DNA of 15,616 nucleotides. Origin: Gonapodya sp. JEL0774 (lineage: Eukaryota; Monoblepharomycota; Monoblepharidomycetes; Monoblepharidales; Gonapodyaceae). Below, one piece after another: positions 10,498 to 15,616 of the stretch (the first letter of the stretch is position 1; each line of letters begins with the position of its first letter). Under the pieces are notes generated by a model, which ran no database searches, was not told where the DNA came from, and saw only the letters and a program-made list of their open reading frames with translations. The position numbers and the translations under genes are program-made. Location: NCBI GenBank assembly GCA_027604505.1, contig JADIIX010000295.1, forward strand, positions 1 to 15,616. The letters are read 5' to 3'.

Positions 10498-10503
10498 AAT
10501 AAA
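10498..10503 (+). terminator. AATAAA polyadenylation-type signal
   Basis: A canonical AATAAA lies 35 bases beyond the TAA at 10461-10463. It supports a plus-strand transcript ending in the gap between the two convergent genes. The hexamer is common by chance, so the weight is modest. Confidence 0.4.
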
Positions 10504-10551
10504 GAGATGCTCATTAAAATTGACCAAGATAACATAACTACTTGAATTATC

Positions 10552-11938
10552 TCAGTCATGGCGATTTGGACACACATTTACTGGCACAGACCAACAACGC
10601 ATTGCAAGTGGCTTGAGATGAGCTGACGCCATCTCTATTGACAAATTAACGATTACTTGACTCACGTGTCGGACAAAATCCCATGGCTTCCCAAAATCGG
10701 CATTGTTCGGGCACTTTTTCGGGGACTTGTTCACGCTCGATATGATCAGACGTTGTAACTAAACACATGAAGAAAAACAAATATGTCTGATTCGCACTTC
10801 AAAGGTGTACCAGGCATCCGAGAAATATCAAACGGAATTCATAACCTCATAGCCATCATTCGACATAATCCCACTCTCTTAGATGCCTGATCGGACACTC
10901 ACCTAGACGTTTCTTCGCCGGTAAAGCTCTTCCCGACCCAAAAGCGCGTGAGGTGCACCCAACGTTGAGAGGAGAAGATGGGGAACCACGAACAGACAGG
11001 CTCACTTCTGACCATAAAATGAAAAGTAGTGTGAAGGTGCACATGGCATGTTGTTTGAACACCAGCTCACCAAACTGCTCTGCGTCAACTCCTGCAATAT
11101 CCCCACTACCTTGAATTCTCAACGAGCCTGTCGTAGCGGTCGAATTCGTCCCCATTGGCGCCGCTGCAGCAGCTATACTACTAAGAATGTCCAGATTGTT
11201 CCTGGACGGTACTGCAGTAGATTTGCGAACAGTACCCCTTCCCGATTCTCCACCGATCCTCGAATTACTAAAGCCGTGCTCTGGTGCAGCCAAATCTGAC
11301 ACAGATGTTATGCTGGTGACTCCACTGGCGTGTCCGTTAAGGTTTATCTGTCCCGGTGAATCAAGAACACCTGCCATTGACCCTGTTGACCTCCCTCGTC
11401 CAATGCTCCGTCCACCACGAACAGCCCTGGGACATGCCACGGCTCTGCCTACACGGGCATCCATGACTTTTTCTGCGTCCATTGACAAAAGTTCTGGAGA
11501 GCGACTACTAAGCTGTAACTCAGCTGACGATCCCTGTGGCGGGCATCCGTGTGTCTGTGAGTTCGAAACGGGCAAAGGCGAGTGTGCCCTGGTGCGAGCT
11601 TCACTCGGCACATTCGGCACATGAGAGGAATTCGAAGGAAGAGGAGGGAGCGCAAGTGGAGAGATGATGCTCTCGTCTACGTCCATGAAGCGCATGCCGT
11701 CGTTGCTGCGCTCCATCACTCGTTGCTTCTTCGTCCGAGTAGCCAAGTTCCCATCTCTGCCTTCGTGCACCTCGGGCCGCTGCAAGTAAGGTTGCGTTTT
11801 CCTTCGGGGCCTGACAGACTGCAAAATTGACTCTGGGTGGTAATGTATGTATGGCGCGAACGGTGTTGTGGTTGGAATGTGGTTGTTAGGAGGGGATGCG
11901 GTGAGAGATTGGTGGATATTGAGAAGCGGGAACGACAT
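10552..11938 (-). CDS. CCCH zinc-finger protein with a disordered N-terminal region (four exons)
   Basis: The spliced CDS uses exons 11938-11071, 11007-10903, 10758-10666 and 10580-10552. The lengths 868+105+93+29 make 1095, so 364 residues and a TGA stop. All three introns (63, 144, 85 bp) have GTGAG donors and end CAG, TAG and CAG, and every junction keeps phase 1. Residues 1-343 are low-complexity and Ser/Pro/Gly-rich, with basic clusters at 43-47 and 68-73 that could be nuclear signals and an RGG/GRGR patch near 174-183. Residues 344-363 form a CX8CX5CX3H finger (C344, C353, C359, H363), the RNA-binding type of zinc finger, one residue before the end. The finger's third Cys and His lie in the last exon, so it appears only on splicing, which strongly supports the model. 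Intron 1 is a multiple of three and has no stop, so it is invisible to simple frame scanning. A C10 tract lies just upstream of the ATG. A nuclear RNA-related role is inference; I do not recognise the orthologue. Confidence 0.8.
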
Positions 11939-11944
11939 TGAAAA

Positions 11945-11954
11945 GGGGGGGGGG
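11945..11954. repeat. G10/C10 homopolymer just upstream of the start codon
   Basis: Ten Gs on the plus strand (C10 on the coding strand of the minus-strand gene) lie 7 bases before its ATG, in a pyrimidine-rich leader. Such tracts are common before fungal start codons and transcription starts; a regulatory role here is inference. Confidence 0.4.
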
Positions 11955-12129
11955 ATGGGTTGGACTGGGCCGGGTAATCGTTCAACTTCTCAACTTTGAA
12001 AAGGGAGGTGGATTGCTTCGGCTGTGGTCGGTCGGAACTGTACCTGGGGTCGAAGCAACCAAGTACCGCCAGTACCCTCAGCTCCATTTCGTTGTGCCTC
12101 CTGCGCATTCCAATCCAACTCGGACATTC

Positions 12130-13600
12130 ACGTGTCGGTAAAAAAAAAAATCTAATTCTCGATACACTTTACAAACACCCGTCATTACTGGTGCATTCTC
12201 TCACCGACCAGTCAAATGCACGACAATCAGCACACCAGCCTCGGACTGCAAGGCTTCTACGCGAATTGCATATAGTAGATGAACGCATTGTCTCTCGCAG
12301 AGTCATTACACTCAATACGATTGGAAGGGGGCACTAACTCACAATGTCGCTTCCAACGGCATGGTGCACATAAAAGTACAACAGATCCAAACCCAAAATG
12401 AAACAGAAAATAGAAAACAATTACGTGCTGCTACATGATTCTCTCATGACAATGGTGATAGGCAGTCGAATGAGATATGTACTAACTCTGCACAATCAGG
12501 CCACAGAAGTCGGGGCAGGGAACGGTCGAACGGAAGAAAGTAAAGGGGGAAAGCGAAACCAAAGCGCTGACACGGGTGACTGGTCCCCGAGACAAGAAAA
12601 CGCCTGACTCGCCAAAAGCAAACACCACACAGCATATCGCACACTGGGTACACGAAAGTGGAAGATAAAGTGCAAGTAGTGTTTATTTTGAAACAGCTAT
12701 GACTCGACGACAATCCATGAAGTGCGTGGTTTGACTGGTGTTGACGACTGATACATGAAACTCCCGCTTCACCCCGTACTCAACCTCCAGCCACCCATCG
12801 CTCCTCCACTCTGTATACTGCAGGCGGGCGACAAACACAAGGTGTATTGGTCGTCCAAGGAAGTAGGGTAGGGTGGGTGGGGTGCAAAGGGGGAAAGCGA
12901 GGGGAGTGGAGGGGGTGTGGCGGTGCGGGTTTGGGCACGAGGGACATGAGGGCGGTTGTGGGGCCTACCTGGCAGGGTTGGTTGTGTGACACGGTGAGCG
13001 ACGTACGATAACGCGCAGTAAGGGAGTGTCGCACGTGTTTTTGGCGAAACCTGAAACTCATGACGCAGGGTCACAAGGAGCAACGAGTACGGACACTGGC
13101 TCCACAACAAATCGAGGACCCCCCTGACGACACCGACCATGCATCTGACTCAAACAGGCCGGACAACGACAACAATGACACTCCCGAAACTCGCGATCCC
13201 CCAACCCACGACGAGACAAATTACTCACCGCCTGTCCAAAACCATGACCAGCACCAAGTCTACGTTGAGGGTTACCAGAGGGAGGGTGGGACTATTGGTC
13301 GGGTGACGGTGTTGAGGGGGTTCCTGTCGGTCCCTTTCGGTGGGGACGTGGGGTCGGTGCGGGAGAGAGAGTGGGGACGATAGATGTGGTGGTGGTGGGT
13401 TAAACGTGAATTTGGTATGGTATGAGTGGGGAAAGTGTAGTGGACTACTTGAAATCGCAGGTGCAGTGGTTGTTGTTGTGGTGCTGCACGCGGACGCCAT
13501 GGCCCCGATCGTGGTTTGACTGCGCCTGTGCGTTGACGTTTGTAGGTCGAAGTCGAAGTCGGAATCGGCGGGGTGATTGGGGACGGGTTGGATTATCACT
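12130..13600 (-). repeat. Repeat family copy C, inverted relative to A and B
   Basis: Read on the minus strand this follows copy B in order. The GGTGCTGGTCATGGTTTTGG block at about 13250-13230 matches 4311-4332 in B, the ACACGTGCGACACT...CGTACGTCGCTCAC block at about 13040-12992 matches 4498-4542, and about 12570-12400 matches 5205-5400. The last part, with a diverged match to the ATGCACCAGTG block of B, fades near 12130, next to an A10 tract. The left part of B (3425-4000) is missing. C is more diverged from B than D is, and several B blocks are absent, so it looks like an older copy. Open frames inside it are Pro/Thr-rich and not conserved in B. Confidence 0.75.
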
Positions 13601-14049
13601 GAAACCCTTGCTGTTCATTGATCAGAAGTTTTGTTTACCTTGTGTTGTCAAGATCTTTCCGTTGCAATACAGTTAACAGTTAACCATTGAAAATCTGACT
13701 CATGCACATGGCTGTACAGTGTAGCCGTGACGATACCGTGGGTCCAGACGTTGTCTCGAGTGTTCGTATGTATATGACTGGTTTCCCTAGTACACGTGGG
13801 TATTTACACTAGTATGTGGCCAACCTGGAGGGCCAGATGTCACTGGTACACAGCAGCTGGATGTCTCGTCTGATGGGAAAAGGCCGCACCTCATATTTGT
13901 CTGTTGATCATATGTACATAACAGAGTTGATATCATGATATTCGTACCACAGCGGCACTTCCCATGCCCGCCTCGCACTTAGAATCAGGAAATCAAAAAT
14001 TATGTACAAAATATTGCGCTTGATGCAAATCGAAATTTTGTTGCCCAGA
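13601..14049. other. AT-rich spacer before the Gag-like gene
   Basis: I see no gene here. There are several short palindromes: GTTAACAGTTAAC at 13673-13685 and a run around 13920-13942 with GATATCATGATATTC. This stretch should hold the promoter and perhaps a 5' exon of the following gene; no TATA-type element is clear. Confidence 0.4.
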
Positions 14050-14118
14050 TATGTCTGGTATTGCTGCCCAGAAAGCTGACATCAGCTGATTGACCAGGTT
14101 TCTGAATCAACCAAACAG
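14050..14118 (+). other. Probable 5' coding extension of the Gag-like gene, frame uncertain
   Basis: Codons in frame with the 14119 ATG continue upstream to a TGA at 14078-14080 and encode a polar stretch ending in ESTKQ, with no ATG. In another frame an ATG at 14050 starts about a dozen protein-like codons (MSGIAAQKADI) that run into a stop at 14083. Together these look like one N-terminus broken by a single-base change or bridged by splicing. CATCAG at 14081-14086 could also serve as a splice acceptor. Confidence 0.4.
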
Positions 14119-14886
14119 ATGGATATCCTACCCACCGCACATTACACCACACTCGAATACCTGAGAAACCTGCCTTTCAAGATCATCCCACCTGTGCTTT
14201 CGTTGGTTTTCACCATCCTGGGCAAACCCATACCAGAATACGTTCAAAGGCCCATTCAAGACGGTGGAAAATTCTCGCATGCGGTTCTTGCCATTTCCGG
14301 AGAGAAAATACTGGGAATTGGGCTTTTCAGCACAGGTGCCTCTGGGAGCAGTGTGTCAGAAGGGAGGGATATGGCGTCCGTCGATGCAGTGGCATGTGCA
14401 ATCGGAACAGAAGAAGGGGATAGGATCAAGGAGATCCTCACGATAATGGCAAAGACAATCAAAATTGCGAACATGCTGAAAAAGACTGAGCTTCCCACTA
14501 CAATTCCGGTTGCTGCCGCTGGCAGTGAATTCCCTCACATCCGCAGAAGTTTCATGCACACCACTGACAATCTGCCCAGAGATTCAAATATGCCTGTCTG
14601 CCGGATGTGGGGGAAAGGGAATGCTTGTCCACGTGGAGAGAAATGCAAATTCTACCATGGATGCGAGTGCTGCGGGTGGCGTGGAGTCCAGGGACACTTC
14701 CCTGAAAAGTGCCCCAGGAGAAATCAATCAACTTTGGAGGTAGGAGGACTTTACGGTGGTGAGCACAGGCATGTGGAAAGGTCTAGGGCTGTGAGAACAG
14801 GTGTGGCTGGCCGGGACAGTGACCGGAGAAGGATTGGCGGAGGACCCATGGGTATTCGTGGAGGGAGACCAGGAAAGACTGCATGA
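14119..14886 (+). CDS. Gag-like protein with a CCCH finger plus CCHC knuckle
   Basis: An uninterrupted frame of 255 residues from ATG at 14119 to TGA. Residues 18-45 include a hydrophobic, proline-bounded segment and 100-125 look helical. A CX8CX5CX3H finger occupies 161-180 (C161, C170, C176, H180). It is followed directly by a CX2CX7HX4C knuckle (C182, C185, H193, C198), and residues 236-255 are Gly/Arg-rich. Both finger types bind RNA or DNA. A CCCH finger leading straight into a Cys-Cys-Gly...Gly-His...Cys knuckle is, from my knowledge of the families, typical of the Gag-like protein of DIRS and related tyrosine-recombinase retroelements; that assignment is inference. No reverse transcriptase, RNase H or recombinase follows: copy D of the repeat begins about 45 bases downstream. 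The frame stays open and protein-like upstream to 14081, so the true start may be earlier, by an upstream exon or a frameshift from ATG 14050. Confidence 0.7.
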   Translation: MDILPTAHYTTLEYLRNLPFKIIPPVLSLVFTILGKPIPEYVQRPIQDGGKFSHAVLAISGEKILGIGLFSTGASGSSVSEGRDMASVDAVACAIGTEEGDRIKEILTIMAKTIKIANMLKKTELPTTIPVAAAGSEFPHIRRSFMHTTDNLPRDSNMPVCRMWGKGNACPRGEKCKFYHGCECCGWRGVQGHFPEKCPRRNQSTLEVGGLYGGEHRHVERSRAVRTGVAGRDSDRRRIGGGPMGIRGGRPGKTA

Positions 14887-14929
14887 AGGGGTAGATAAAA
14901 CGTGATTTAGGGCCCACTCTGTAATCAAG

Positions 14930-15616
14930 ACTCCTTCGCATATCGCACACTGTAGATCAACACATTCTTTTTCATATAGTTATTACATTCAATACGATTT
15001 GAAACGGCACCTAACTTACAATGTCCCTCACAAGCCACACCGTGTGTGGTGCACATACTATAGCACAACCGATGAAGCCAAACCAAAACCCCTTCCTTCC
15101 CCCCCGCCCCCCCCCCCCCCCCCTCAAAAAAAAAGAAAGAAAAGAAAAGAACAGAAAAGAGTAAACGATTTCGTGCTGCTACGAGATTCTCTTGTGACAA
15201 CGTTGACAGCGCAGTGGAATGTGATGCTCAACCGTGCAACCCAATCAGGCTACAGAAGTCGGGCATGGAACTGTAGAAATGGAAGAAACAAAAGATGTTC
15301 AGCGAAACCAAGCTGCTGACACAACGCGCCACCTGTCCCAACCAAGCCATCCCAACCCGAAACTCTCTCCCTCTCCCCCGGAACGTCCATTCCCTCTCCG
15401 AGTACCATTCCTTTTTTAAGACGCGAGGGGGGACAGAGCAGGGGGAGGAGGAGGGCTATGGGGGAGAGACGGGTGGGGGCTGGATGAGAGTGAAGAGGTG
15501 GTGAAAGAACGTGAGGATGGTGGGATGGTGAACAGAACGCCCGATTGAGAATCTGGTTCAGATTTTGAATTCCCCAGTGCGTAGCGGCAACCACAAAACT
15601 CCCGCTTCACCGAGTC
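14930..15616 (-). repeat. Repeat family copy D, inverted, internally deleted, cut by the window edge
   Basis: Read from 15616 downward, this matches copy B 3442-3733 very closely, then jumps at about 15325 to B 5205-5400, then continues into the A/B tail with lower similarity to about 14930. About 1.48 kb of B (3734-5204) is missing. The join reads GACAGGTGGCGCGTTG, made of sequence present at both B breakpoints. The outer end lies beyond the window. It starts about 45 bases after the stop of the Gag-like gene, which it may supply with a 3' end. Confidence 0.8.
15099..15160. repeat. C-run followed by an A-rich tract
   Basis: Some 25 bases with a single G among Cs (17 uninterrupted Cs at 15107-15123) are followed by an A/G-rich tract. 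On the element's own strand this is the T-tract and G-run found also in copy A (about 790-866). The length in the assembly may be unreliable because such runs are error-prone. Confidence 0.6.

Noticed and set aside
10856-11938. Unspliced 360-codon reading of the zinc-finger gene
   Set aside because: It translates intron 1 and stops inside intron 2. The spliced model keeps phase at three GTGAG donors and yields a perfect CCCH finger.
1-15616. tRNA, rRNA, CRISPR or telomere repeats
   Set aside because: I found no cloverleaf with a GTTCRA box, no rRNA core sequence, no regular spaced repeats and no TTAGGG-type arrays.

Overview
This is a eukaryotic window, probably from a fungus or another small-genome protist. 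There are no bacterial operons or ribosome-binding sites. One gene reads coherently only after removal of three short GT-AG introns (63, 144 and 85 bp), and the best genes encode CCCH zinc-finger proteins. I cannot name the species. Much of the DNA is repetitive.

Layout. Positions 1-1236 hold the right part of a repeat element (copy A). After a short unshared stretch comes a second, unrelated repeat (R1, about 1653-3095). Positions 3425-5790 hold the fullest copy of the first element (copy B), and 6074-7517 hold a near-identical second copy of the other repeat (R2). The left half is therefore a tandem A-R1-B-R2 arrangement with a period of about 4.4-4.6 kb. Positions 12130-13600 (copy C) and 14930-15616 (copy D) belong to the same family as A and B but lie on the opposite strand. 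D lacks an internal stretch of about 1.5 kb that B has. These repeats are GC-rich, strongly strand-asymmetric and rich in homopolymer tracts. The long open frames across them are low-complexity and not conserved as proteins.

The single-copy part lies between R2 and C. At 7.6-9.4 kb there are coding-like stretches on the plus strand that do not assemble into one intact gene, and at least one has in-frame stops. A possible small three-exon gene (9884-10463, plus strand) ends 88 bp from the stop codon of a convergent four-exon gene (10552-11938, minus strand). The latter encodes a 364-residue protein whose last 21 residues form a CX8CX5CX3H zinc finger that exists only after splicing.

Between C and D, an intact frame (14119-14886, plus strand) encodes a 255-residue protein with a CCCH finger followed at once by a CCHC-like knuckle and a Gly/Arg-rich tail. 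This layout resembles the Gag-like proteins of tyrosine-recombinase (DIRS-type) retroelements, but no reverse transcriptase or recombinase is present in the window. The most notable points are this solitary Gag-like gene, the spliced CCCH gene, and the inverted and tandem repeat architecture around them. No function linking the genes can be shown from the sequence.
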